Below are positions 35,716-43,162 of a DNA stretch of 64,000 bases, piece by piece. Made by a program: the position numbers and the translations under genes. The notes under the pieces are model-generated. The model worked only from the letters and a program-made list of their open reading frames with translations, was not told where the DNA came from and searched no databases. The stretch covers positions 1,302,001 through 1,366,000 of the forward strand of contig CALNXQ010000005.1 of the NCBI GenBank assembly GCA_942490535.1, given 5' to 3'. The stretch is from JAEINY01 sp942490535. Its GTDB lineage: Bacteria > Bacteroidota > Bacteroidia > Bacteroidales > Marinilabiliaceae. Each line of letters begins with the position of its first letter. The first letter of the stretch is position 1.

Positions 35716-36102
35716 ATGGAAGTAATTAATGCTATTGGTAGAAGAAAAGAGGCAGTTGCTCGTATTTATTTGAGTGAAGGAAATGGAAAAATCACCATTA
35801 ATAAGCGTGATTTGAGTGTGTATTTCCCTGCTGCAACTTTACAGTACATTGTGAAACAACCATTAAATGTACTGGGTGTCGCTGAAAACTACGACATCAA
35901 AATTAACCTTTATGGAGGTGGATTTAAAGGACAAGCCGAGGCGGTGCGTTTAGCAATCTCTCGTGCACTTGTTAAAATTAACGAAGAAGATAAGCCTGCT
36001 TTGAAAGCTGAGGGTTTCATGACTCGCGACTCTCGTGTTGTTGAGCGTAAGAAGCCAGGTCGTCCGAAAGCACGTAAGAGATTCCAGTTCTCTAAACGTT
36101 AA
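35716..36102 (+). CDS. rpsI: 30S ribosomal protein S9
   Basis: 128 residues. Conserved parts are AIGRRKEAVARIYL, GGGFKGQAEAVRLAISRAL and the basic C-terminus ending KRFQFSKR, which reaches the P-site tRNA. It sits between rplM and rpsB. Confidence 0.98.
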   Translation: MEVINAIGRRKEAVARIYLSEGNGKITINKRDLSVYFPAATLQYIVKQPLNVLGVAENYDIKINLYGGGFKGQAEAVRLAISRALVKINEEDKPALKAEGFMTRDSRVVERKKPGRPKARKRFQFSKR

Positions 36103-36212
36103 TATTTGCCAAGTGTGTTTAGTATCTAAATCACTAAGACTTTTCAATTTATTGGGAAACTACTTAGGGATTGATTTAAACAGAAAGTAAACAACTTTTA
36201 AAAAAAATTAAA

Positions 36213-37016
36213 ATGCCAAGAGTTAGTTTTGAAGAATTATTAGAGGCCGGAGTACACTTTGGTCACTTAAAGAGAAAATGGAATCCAGCCATGGCTCCTT
36301 ATATTTTTATGGAGCGTAACGGGATTCACATCCTGGATCTACATAAAACAGCTGTTAAAATAGACGAAGCTGCTGCCGCACTAAAACAGATTGCAAAATC
36401 AGGCCGGAAAGTGTTGTTCGTAGCGACTAAAAAACAAGCGAAAGAAATTATTGCCGAAAAAATTGGTGCTGCTAACATGCCTTACGTTGTTGAGCGTTGG
36501 CCCGGTGGTATGCTTACTAATTTCCCCACTATTCGTAAGGCAGTAAAGAAAATGAGCTCTATCGACAAATTGGCTGGAGACCCTTCATGGAAAAACTTGT
36601 CGAAAAGAGAAAGGCTTCAAATTACTCGTCAGCGTGCTAAACTGGAAAAAACTCTGGGTAGTATTGCCGACTTGACACGTCTTCCTGCTGCTATGTTCGT
36701 TATTGACGTAATGAAAGAGCACATCGCAGTGAAAGAAGCCATTCGTTTGAATATCCCTGTTTTTGGTATTGTAGATACCAACTCTGATCCATCAAACATT
36801 GACTATGTAATTCCTGCTAACGATGACGCTACTAAGTCTATCGCATTGATTACAGATGTTATGGTGAAAGCTATGCAGGAAGGTATGAGTGAGCGTAAAG
36901 TAGAGAAAGATAGCGACGGATCTAAAGAAAAGAGAGCTGCGAAGCCTAAAAAAGCGAAAGCTAAGAAGGAAGAAGTAGCTGAAGAGGGTACTACCTCTGA
37001 AGAATCAAATGACTAA
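36213..37016 (+). CDS. rpsB: 30S ribosomal protein S2
   Basis: 267 residues. Motifs include LLEAGVHFGHLKRKWNPAM, VLFVATKKQAKEI, ERWPGGMLTNF and GIVDTNSDPSNIDYVIPANDD. A lysine/glutamate-rich tail of about 30 residues follows residue 235, longer than in E. coli but usual in the phylum. It is 33 bp before tsf. The 110-bp gap after rpsI may contain a separate control signal. Confidence 0.98.
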   Translation: MPRVSFEELLEAGVHFGHLKRKWNPAMAPYIFMERNGIHILDLHKTAVKIDEAAAALKQIAKSGRKVLFVATKKQAKEIIAEKIGAANMPYVVERWPGGMLTNFPTIRKAVKKMSSIDKLAGDPSWKNLSKRERLQITRQRAKLEKTLGSIADLTRLPAAMFVIDVMKEHIAVKEAIRLNIPVFGIVDTNSDPSNIDYVIPANDDATKSIALITDVMVKAMQEGMSERKVEKDSDGSKEKRAAKPKKAKAKKEEVAEEGTTSEESND

Positions 37017-37049
37017 TAATTTAGATTTAACTTTTTAAAAAGATATATC

Positions 37050-37877
37050 ATGGCTATCACTGCTGCTGACGTAAGCAAATTAAGAAAAAGTACCGGTGCC
37101 GGTATGATGGATTGTAAAAAGGCATTGGTTGAAGCTGAAGGTGACTTCGATAAAGCGGTTGAAATCATCCGCAAAAAAGGTCAGGCCATTGCTAATAAGC
37201 GTGCCGACCGTGAAGCTACTGAAGGTGTTGTTTTAGCAGGTGTTACTGCTGATGCAAAACGAGGTGTAATGGTTTGCTTGAACTGTGAAACTGACTTCGT
37301 AGCGAAAAACGAAGGCTTCATCGCTTTGGTACAGTCTTTCCTTGACCTGGCTATTGAAAAAAATCCTGCTGATCTAGAGGCTTTGAAAGCTTTGGAATTG
37401 AATGGTCGTCCGGTTAGCGAAATCATTACTGAGCAAATTGGTGTGATTGGCGAGAAATTGGATTTGGCGTACTTCGATAAAGTAGAAGCTGAAACAGTTG
37501 TTGCTTACATTCATGCTGGTAACAAGTTGGCTACTTTGGTTGGTTTCAATCAGTCTGGTTTTGATGTTCAGGTTGGTAAAGATGTGGCGATGCAAGCTGC
37601 AGCTATGGCTCCTGTGGCATTGAACGAGGATGAAGTGCCTGCTGATGTGAAGGAGAAAGAGTTGGAGATTGGAAAAGAGATGGCTCGTAACGAAGGAAAA
37701 CCAGAAGCAATGTTGGAAAAAATTGCAATGGGTCGTTTACAGAAATTCTACAAAGAAAGTACTTTGGTGAATCAGGCTTTTGTAAAGGATAACAAACTTT
37801 CGATCAAGCAATATCTTGATGGTGCAAGTAAAGGTTTGGAAGCTGTTGGTTTCAAGCGTTTCACTTTGAATATCTAA
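37050..37877 (+). CDS. tsf: Elongation factor Ts
   Basis: 275 residues. It is the guanine-nucleotide exchange factor of EF-Tu. The N-terminal UBA-like part has LRKSTGAGMMDCKKALVEAEGD and is followed by the dimerisation core with CLNCETDFVAKNEGF and HAGNKLATLVGF. The end IKQYLDGASKGLEAVGFKRFTL is typical. It is the last gene of the ribosomal cluster, with a terminator about 25 bp after its stop. Confidence 0.98.
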   Translation: MAITAADVSKLRKSTGAGMMDCKKALVEAEGDFDKAVEIIRKKGQAIANKRADREATEGVVLAGVTADAKRGVMVCLNCETDFVAKNEGFIALVQSFLDLAIEKNPADLEALKALELNGRPVSEIITEQIGVIGEKLDLAYFDKVEAETVVAYIHAGNKLATLVGFNQSGFDVQVGKDVAMQAAAMAPVALNEDEVPADVKEKELEIGKEMARNEGKPEAMLEKIAMGRLQKFYKESTLVNQAFVKDNKLSIKQYLDGASKGLEAVGFKRFTLNI

Positions 37878-37900
37878 TTGAACGTTCGTTTCAAATATAT

Positions 37901-37927
37901 AAAAGGGGCCTTATTGGCCCCTTTTTA
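37901..37927 (+). terminator. Terminator behind tsf
   Basis: AAAAGGGGCC, loop TTATT, GGCCCCTTTTT: a strong rho-independent hairpin with its stem at 37905-37910 and 37916-37921. Confidence 0.95.
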
Positions 37928-37974
37928 TTTGCCCAATTGTCACAAACGGGTATCTTTAAATAAAAAATATTCCA

Positions 37975-38682
37975 ATGAAATATAAAAGAGTCTTACTTAA
38001 ATTAAGCGGTGAATCCCTGATGGGAGCGCAAGGTTATGGCATCGATGCTGAGCGGTTGAATGATTACGCCGAACAAATCAAAGCAGCTGTTGACATGGGA
38101 GTGCAAGTGGGCATTGTCATTGGCGGCGGTAATATTTTTCGTGGACTGAGCGGTGCTTCTAAAGGTTTTGATCGTTATAAGGGGGATCAAATGGGGATGA
38201 TGGCCACTGTTATTAATAGTTTGGCACTGAGCTCGGCATTGGAGGCTTTAAGTGTGAAAGCGTGTGTTTTAACAGCCATTCGCATGGAACCTATTGGCGA
38301 ATTGTATTCAAAACCAAAAGCAGTAGAGGCGTTAAACAATGGAGAGGTTGTGATTCTGTCGGCAGGTACTGGCAATCCCTATTTCACAACAGATACCGGT
38401 TCTTCCTTGCGTGGCATTGAAATTGAAGCCGATGTGATGTTAAAAGGAACCCGAGTTGATGGTGTGTACACAGCTGATCCCGAAAAAGATCCGACGGCCA
38501 CCAAGTTTGACGAAATTACCTTTGATGAAATTTATCACCGGGGCTTAAAAATCATGGATTTAACGGCAACCACCATGTGTAAAGAGAATAATTTATCCAT
38601 CGTAGTATTCGATATGGATACGAAAGGTAATCTGATTAAGGTATTGTCCGGTGAAAATATCGGTACTGTGGTCAGGAACTAG
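37975..38682 (+). CDS. pyrH: UMP kinase
   Basis: 235 residues. It phosphorylates UMP to UDP in pyrimidine synthesis. Amino-acid-kinase-fold motifs are LKLSGESLMG, IVIGGGNIFRG, DQMGMMATVINSLAL, AGTGNPYFTTDT and KGTRVDGVYTADP. It follows tsf as in many bacteria, but frr, which often comes next, is absent here. Confidence 0.98.
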   Translation: MKYKRVLLKLSGESLMGAQGYGIDAERLNDYAEQIKAAVDMGVQVGIVIGGGNIFRGLSGASKGFDRYKGDQMGMMATVINSLALSSALEALSVKACVLTAIRMEPIGELYSKPKAVEALNNGEVVILSAGTGNPYFTTDTGSSLRGIEIEADVMLKGTRVDGVYTADPEKDPTATKFDEITFDEIYHRGLKIMDLTATTMCKENNLSIVVFDMDTKGNLIKVLSGENIGTVVRN

Positions 38683-38699
38683 TTATTGCCCCATTACTT

Positions 38700-38747
38700 A
38701 TCATTCAACGGGTGATTGCATCTTTGTGTAATCACCCGTTGAATGAT
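38700..38747. terminator. 18-bp perfect hairpin between convergent genes
   Basis: 38700-38717 pairs perfectly with 38730-38747 (core CAACGGGTGATT / AATCACCCGTTG), loop of 12. There is no long T-run. It separates pyrH from the minus-strand gene ending at 38750 and probably stops transcription from both sides. Confidence 0.8.
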
Positions 38748-38749
38748 TG

Positions 38750-39139
38750 TTAAATCCCTCTGCGGTCGGCTACAATCATGAGGGCTTCTTCGCGAATGAT
38801 GTGCGGTGGTTCGACCCCCCGAAGCTGCAGGCTTTTTAACCAGCCGGCCACTTCACGTTCTTTTAAAGTATACAGTATTTCCCGGAATGTTTCAATTTGA
38901 GCGTCGTCATAATGATTGGCTGCCTTCCCTTTAAATGCATCCAATTCTTCATCTTCGTAATACTCCACTTTGTCGTCACTTCGAAGTAAGCTATCGCTTT
39001 CACACACTTCATGCGCGCCGCAGCAGTCGTCAGCGATGTTAACCTGAGCGCTGTTTTCGGTGGTGTTATTGCCCGAACGATGCGACACCACCAAGGCAAT
39101 GATGAGTGCCAGAACTATTCCTAAAATCAAAAAAATCAT
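38750..39139 (-). CDS. Membrane-anchored protein with Cys cluster, unknown
   Basis: 129 residues. A single N-terminal helix (about 2-20) is followed by a polar region containing DDCCGAHEVCE (about 37-47) and an acidic YYEDEELDAFKG segment. The C-terminal helical part reads LYTLKEREVAGWLKSLQLRGVEPP. Three cysteines and a histidine in a short span could bind a metal or form a disulfide. No named family is known to me. It is a single gene convergent with pyrH. Confidence 0.7.
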   Translation of the reverse strand: MIFLILGIVLALIIALVVSHRSGNNTTENSAQVNIADDCCGAHEVCESDSLLRSDDKVEYYEDEELDAFKGKAANHYDDAQIETFREILYTLKEREVAGWLKSLQLRGVEPPHIIREEALMIVADRRGI

Positions 39140-39265
39140 GGCTCAAAATTAGTAAGAAATCCAATTGGTTAACCTTAAACAGTGTTAAAGAAATTTGGTT
39201 CTTTGTCACCCTGTCAAGAAGACTGTTAGAAAGGGAGTGGCTTAATTTTTCTTTTCCGCTTATTT

Positions 39266-39679
39266 ATGCCATTTTTGCCGGATAACAATCTGAATATGGG
39301 AAATGGTAAGGTGATGACGGCTGAAGAGTTGCATTTTTTTGGCATCAAGGTCGTGTATAAAGAATTGGTGGATAAAGGCTATGAGGTGCTTAATGTGCGG
39401 CAGGAGATGGATGTCAATCCTCAGATATTAGCGACCAAGGACGGAAAGCGTTATTTTATTGTAGTACGAACTACTACTTATCCGGATATGGGCATTTTGC
39501 GCCCCCATGTGGCTGCCGATGTACTGAGACATGCAACAAAACACAAAGCCAGTTGTTTTTTTGCCAGTGTGGGCATTGCCAATGCCAAGGGAGAGACCGA
39601 GGAAGAGATGGGCAAGCCTGAAGTGGACGGTGAATATTATATCAATTATAAAGGTTTACAGGATTTTCCCGCATTCTAA
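39266..39679 (+). CDS. Conserved small soluble protein, unknown
   Basis: 137 residues, no signal peptide. The mixed alpha/beta pattern MTAEELHFFGIKVVYKELVDKGYEVLNVRQEMDVNPQILATKDGKRYFIVVRT resembles the core of restriction-endonuclease-like folds (a Glu, then Asp/Gln and Lys in strands), but the similarity is only structural guesswork. The start could also be the ATG 16 codons later. Its stop overlaps the next start (TAATG), so it is coupled to the membrane protein gene. Confidence 0.65.
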   Translation: MPFLPDNNLNMGNGKVMTAEELHFFGIKVVYKELVDKGYEVLNVRQEMDVNPQILATKDGKRYFIVVRTTTYPDMGILRPHVAADVLRHATKHKASCFFASVGIANAKGETEEEMGKPEVDGEYYINYKGLQDFPAF

Positions 39680-40347
39680 TGAATATACAAATCATCATTG
39701 AGCAGGTTAAGGCGTTTTACTTACGCCATCGGACGATTCTATTGATCGGCTTTGCGTTTCTTTTGTTGATGCAGATCTGTAGTCGAGGAGCAGAGGTGCC
39801 GTCACGGCAGGAAGCTGTGACAGCAGAGCCGCCGGCCCAATGGGGTCAGGAGGATGGGACGGTCAAGCCTTTGGGGGAGATTGAAAGGGAGCAGCAACAT
39901 GAACAGCGATTACCCGGTGCGTCTTCCATGGTGGTGATGATGGTATTGGTGTTGGTATTTTATGTGGGGGTGAAAAAAGGCTGGTTTGTGAAATTGATGC
40001 CTTCTATCGTGTGGGTATCCTTGCAGGTAAAGCGCCATAAAGAATCGCACCATCGGATGTTACGGATTTTTATTTCCAATCAAACCAAAGAGAGCCGAAC
40101 CTTTGTAGCACCCATTTTGGTGTTTGGATCTCCTTTTAAAAAGTCCCGGAAGTTTCGCATTAAAGGGGGCGATGGACAAGATGTATTTCCCATTACCTTA
40201 ATGACAGGCATATCGCATCAGCTCACCTTGAATCTCGATCAGTTCAAAGCAAAGGCAGGCAATCTGGATGCTTATAAATGGGTCAGGGTAGAGGTCGAGT
40301 CATCAGGAGATAAAACGTCTAAGTCTTTTTGGAAACTTTTGTGGTAG
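39679..40347 (+). CDS. Two-helix membrane protein, unknown
   Basis: 222 residues. Helices at about 18-35 and 82-100 flank a polar loop (about 40-80) rich in Glu, Gln and Pro. The C-terminal 115 residues form a soluble beta-rich region (MLRIFISNQTKESRTFVAPILVFGSPFKKSRKFRIKG, then LMTGISHQLTLNLDQF). I know no family. It overlaps the preceding gene by one base and is 24 bp before the TlpA-like gene. Confidence 0.7.
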   Translation: MNIQIIIEQVKAFYLRHRTILLIGFAFLLLMQICSRGAEVPSRQEAVTAEPPAQWGQEDGTVKPLGEIEREQQHEQRLPGASSMVVMMVLVLVFYVGVKKGWFVKLMPSIVWVSLQVKRHKESHHRMLRIFISNQTKESRTFVAPILVFGSPFKKSRKFRIKGGDGQDVFPITLMTGISHQLTLNLDQFKAKAGNLDAYKWVRVEVESSGDKTSKSFWKLLW

Positions 40348-40371
40348 TGTATTTGATTTATTTGTGTTAAG

Positions 40372-40971
40372 ATGAGAAAGATTTCATTGGCTGAACAATG
40401 GCATAAGTATCGAAGAAGGAAGACGGTGGTGGGAATTGCCTTTGATATCCTTTTTACGGCCTTGCTTATTTCTATGTTATTTCCTGGTTCACGGCGTGTC
40501 GTGTCGTCTACCATTATCCGGTACAGTCTGTTTCAACCGCGTGAAAGTGACGAGGTGAAGTTTGTTTCCAAGGAACAGATGAGTTGGGAATTGGAGGATT
40601 TAGCCGGGAATCGGGTTTCGATGGATCAATTCTTTGGGCAACCGGTTTTTTTAAATTTCTGGGCTACCTGGTGTCCGCCATGTATTGCTGAAATGCCATC
40701 AATTCAACGCTTATATGATGAATATGGGTCCAGCATGGCCTTTGTGTTGGCAAGTCGTGAAGAAGCTGAAGTGTTAGCTGCTTTTATGGCTAAGAAGAAC
40801 TATTCAATGCCGGTGTATGTGTTACGCGGAACTGTTCCCGAGGTGTTTTATTCGAGGAGTATACCGGCTTCGTTTTTGATTTCGCCCAGTGGAAAAATTG
40901 TCATGAAAAAGCAAGGAGCCGCCAAATGGGATGGGAAACGGGTGAAGGAATTGCTGGACCGCATGCTGTAA
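40372..40971 (+). CDS. TlpA/ResA-like thioredoxin
   Basis: 199 residues. An N-terminal membrane anchor (about 21-38) holds a periplasmic thioredoxin fold. The active site is WCPPC with Cys101 and Cys104 (FWATWCPPCIAEMP), and the cis-Pro region is SIPASFLISPSGKI. Such proteins reduce disulfides in cytochrome c maturation or other envelope proteins. It is the last gene of a three-gene group. No terminator was seen; the 21-bp array B starts about 40 bp later. Confidence 0.9.
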   Translation: MRKISLAEQWHKYRRRKTVVGIAFDILFTALLISMLFPGSRRVVSSTIIRYSLFQPRESDEVKFVSKEQMSWELEDLAGNRVSMDQFFGQPVFLNFWATWCPPCIAEMPSIQRLYDEYGSSMAFVLASREEAEVLAAFMAKKNYSMPVYVLRGTVPEVFYSRSIPASFLISPSGKIVMKKQGAAKWDGKRVKELLDRML

Positions 40972-41010
40972 AAACTGTAAGAAATACTTAAAGCCTTGAT
41001 TTTACTATCC

Positions 41011-41141
41011 CGCAGAAGATTTTAGCCGTTCTCTGGTGTTTTTATTGCTTCCGGCGGTCAGTGGATCCATTTCTCCGGCAATCTGCACTCCTTCTCCGGC
41101 ATTTATTTGGATTCCTCCGGTCTTCTGCATGGCTTCGCAGG
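41011..41141. repeat. 21-bp-period array with TCCGG core (array B)
   Basis: TCCGG occurs exactly at 41074, 41095 and 41116. The same 21-bp phase continues with weaker forms at 41011 (CGCAG), 41032 (TCTGG), 41053 (GGCGG) and 41137 (GCAGG). An off-phase TCCGG lies at 41050. The 16-base spacers differ. The ISAon1-type element starts about 25 bp further right, and another TCCGG lies beyond it at 42642. Same architecture as the array at 18.4-18.7 kb, different core. Confidence 0.6.
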
Positions 41142-41191
41142 GATTCTATGGACCAAGTATAAAAGTTGGGTCTAAATATCACATTTTATTT

Positions 41192-42136
41192 TCATGCAAA
41201 TATTTTTGTTAATCTAAACAGGAAAAACTTGACATCAGAAACACCTCTGAATTGTCTTCTGAATTCCTTAATTTTCGCATTAAAAGATTCTGCCGCAGCA
41301 TTTGTACTTCTGCTATTGAAGAAATTGATAATGTTTTGATAGTGGGCTTCAACCGTTCTTCTGAGCACTTGAAAAGAAGGTATGTCAGAAATTTCAATCT
41401 GGTTAAACCATCTGGCCAGATGTGTCATGGCAACAGGCGCGGTCATATCGCGGCTATAAATAAGGTATAGCTGATGCGATAGGTCGTATGCCTGTTCTAT
41501 ATCGGGGTAATTACTAAATAGTATATTGGCTCTTTTCTCCTGCGATTCTGTCCATTTATGCATGGGCTTAAACAAGAGGTGCCGGCTTCTGATCAGTAAT
41601 TGTTTCATAGTATCCCCATTCTCGAAAGTAAAAGGCTTGTACTCTTTTCCATCTTTCTTAGCCTGTTTGTGTTGTTTGTTGTCCAGGTCAATGGCATCCC
41701 ATCTGTGTTTAATGCGTAACTCTTGTACGGCATCGCAAGCCAGTTTTTGAACATGAAAACGATCGATAACACGGGTGGCTTTTGGAAAACATTTTTGGAC
41801 AATCAGGTTCATGCTGCCAGCCATATCCAACGTTACTTCCTTGACCATACGACGTTGGCTCCCACTGAAGTTCTCTTTTATGATTTTAATAATCTCCCCG
41901 GCCTGTGTCCCTTTAAAAATGCCCACTATCGATCTTTTTTTGCCCTTCTTCGCTTTGTTGGTCAGGATGGTGTATAGTTCCCCGTTAGATAAGGCTGTTT
42001 CATCAATGGACAAATTATAACCAATGTTTTTGGGATATACCAGGTAATCTTCGGCATGTTCCTTCTGGTTCCAGTCTCTATAATTGCTTAGTTTGTTTTT
42101 GTATTGACGCTGAAAGTTGCGCCCATTGACACCCAA
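41192..42136 (-). CDS. ISAon1-family transposase, main part
   Basis: 314 residues from a TTG at 42136; the frame stays open upstream to about 42190, reading KKLVDSNAISCQSLEVYLGVNG. DDE features: SIDETALSNGELYTI, VTLDMAGSMNLIVQKCFPKATRVIDRFHVQKLA, and RSTNAAAESFNAKIKEFRRQFRG, with the usual Asp-Asp-Glu spacing. It may be made as a fusion with the N-terminal frame by frameshifting in the short overlap. Otherwise it starts separately. Confidence 0.85.
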   Translation of the reverse strand: MGVNGRNFQRQYKNKLSNYRDWNQKEHAEDYLVYPKNIGYNLSIDETALSNGELYTILTNKAKKGKKRSIVGIFKGTQAGEIIKIIKENFSGSQRRMVKEVTLDMAGSMNLIVQKCFPKATRVIDRFHVQKLACDAVQELRIKHRWDAIDLDNKQHKQAKKDGKEYKPFTFENGDTMKQLLIRSRHLLFKPMHKWTESQEKRANILFSNYPDIEQAYDLSHQLYLIYSRDMTAPVAMTHLARWFNQIEISDIPSFQVLRRTVEAHYQNIINFFNSRSTNAAAESFNAKIKEFRRQFRGVSDVKFFLFRLTKIFA

Positions 42137-42167
42137 ATAAACTTCCAGACTTTGGCAACTTATGGCA

Positions 42168-42554
42168 TTAGAATCGACTAATTTCTTTTAAAAAAGCAGC
42201 GTACTCATCGCTCATTCGAGTACCCTGTTCGATCACTTTCCAATCCCGACTCACCTTTGTTTTTTTGCCATCAATGATTGCTTCCCAGCGCCGTCGTCTC
42301 ACCTTCAATCTCACTAGCATATTCCGGATGGGATAATCTTCGATGTACCGGGCTTCCATAAAACCACAGGACTTATAGGCGTATCCTTTGTATTCCGAGG
42401 GAATTATATTTTTTTCATCTAATGATAACTCCAGCTGTTTGTCGTAAATATCCTTTCCGCTGGAGCTGGTATGGTAGGATACAATGGTAAAATAATCCAA
42501 TAGGCCTTCCGGGAGAAATAGAGCAAGTAGCTCTTGAGATAATCCTTCTTTCAC
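42168..42554 (-). CDS. ISAon1-family transposase N-terminal region
   Basis: 128 residues. It reads LSQELLALFLPEGLLDYFTIV, then a basic DNA-binding part (RNMLVRLKVRRRRWEAIIDGKKTKVSRDW) and YAAFLKEISRF at the end. This matches the separately encoded N-terminal region known for ISAon1 transposases. Near the stop there is a T6-A4 tract (minus strand), and the main frame is +1 relative to it. Confidence 0.8.
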   Translation of the reverse strand: MKEGLSQELLALFLPEGLLDYFTIVSYHTSSSGKDIYDKQLELSLDEKNIIPSEYKGYAYKSCGFMEARYIEDYPIRNMLVRLKVRRRRWEAIIDGKKTKVSRDWKVIEQGTRMSDEYAAFLKEISRF

Positions 42555-42674
42555 TTTATTCGCTGATTCTATTTAACAGCAAAATAATCCTTTTTTTTCA
42601 TGAGACCCAAATATTATGCGTGATCCGATTCTATTGGAGCTTCCGGTCATATTAACCAGTTGTAGTATAAAATA

Positions 42675-42706
42675 AAAAAACACCTTCCATTTGTGGAAGG
42701 TGTTTT
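42675..42706 (-). terminator. Terminator of the tRNA-Gln pair
   Basis: ACACCTTCCA pairs with TGGAAGGTGT around a short loop. In the minus direction a seven-T run follows. It lies just past the second tRNA. Confidence 0.9.
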
Positions 42707-42711
42707 GCAAG

Positions 42712-42782
42712 TTGTCTCACAAGGATTCGAACCCAGACTAGCTGGACCAAAACCAGCTGTGCTACCATTACACCATGAGACA
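42712..42782 (-). tRNA. tRNA-Gln (anticodon TTG)
   Basis: 71 nt on the minus strand. The acceptor TGTCTCA pairs with TGAGACA, the D-arm is GTGTAATGGTAGCAC, the anticodon stem GCTGG/CCAGC encloses TTTTGGT with TTG, and the T-arm has GGTTCGAATCC. The discriminator is A and CCA is not encoded. Confidence 0.97.
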
Positions 42783-42820
42783 ATACCTGTTTAAAATCTC
42801 TTTCGTAAAAGAGAAGTTTG

Positions 42821-42891
42821 TTGTCTCACAAGGATTCGAACCCAGACTAGCTGGACCAAAACCAGCTGTGCTACCATTACACCATGAGACA
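42821..42891 (-). tRNA. tRNA-Gln (anticodon TTG), second copy
   Basis: Identical in all 71 bases to the copy 109 bp away. It is transcribed first; the two are separated by 38 bp that contain a short AT-rich hairpin. Both probably come from one transcript. Confidence 0.97.
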
Positions 42892-43162
42892 TTCCGGTGG
42901 CTTTTGTTTTAAAAGCGATGCAAAGATATATAGTTTTTCACGCATTGCAAGAGTTTTTTAAAAAAAATGAGTCAAAAAATGACACCGGAATGCACGGGGT
43001 TTGGTTATTCTTTTGATTTTTAAGCCAACGAGAGAATGATGTTGGCCAAACTTTTCGGGGAAGCGCGGATTAATTTGCCATTCTCTGAGTAAGTGCCATT
43101 GTTTTTTGTTTAATGAGATTATCTTTAAGGGTTTTTTAAATTGAAATAACCGATTAGCTGAT

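Larger units (their letters stand above)
41166..42610 (-). mobile_element. ISAon1-type (ISL3-like) insertion sequence
   Basis: About 1.44 kb. Ends show a short inverted repeat, TTGGGTCT (41166-41173) and AGACCCAA (42603-42610); beyond that the two ends diverge. It carries two transposase frames. No matching 8-bp target duplication was found, so it may be old or the ends are slightly misplaced. Confidence 0.7.
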
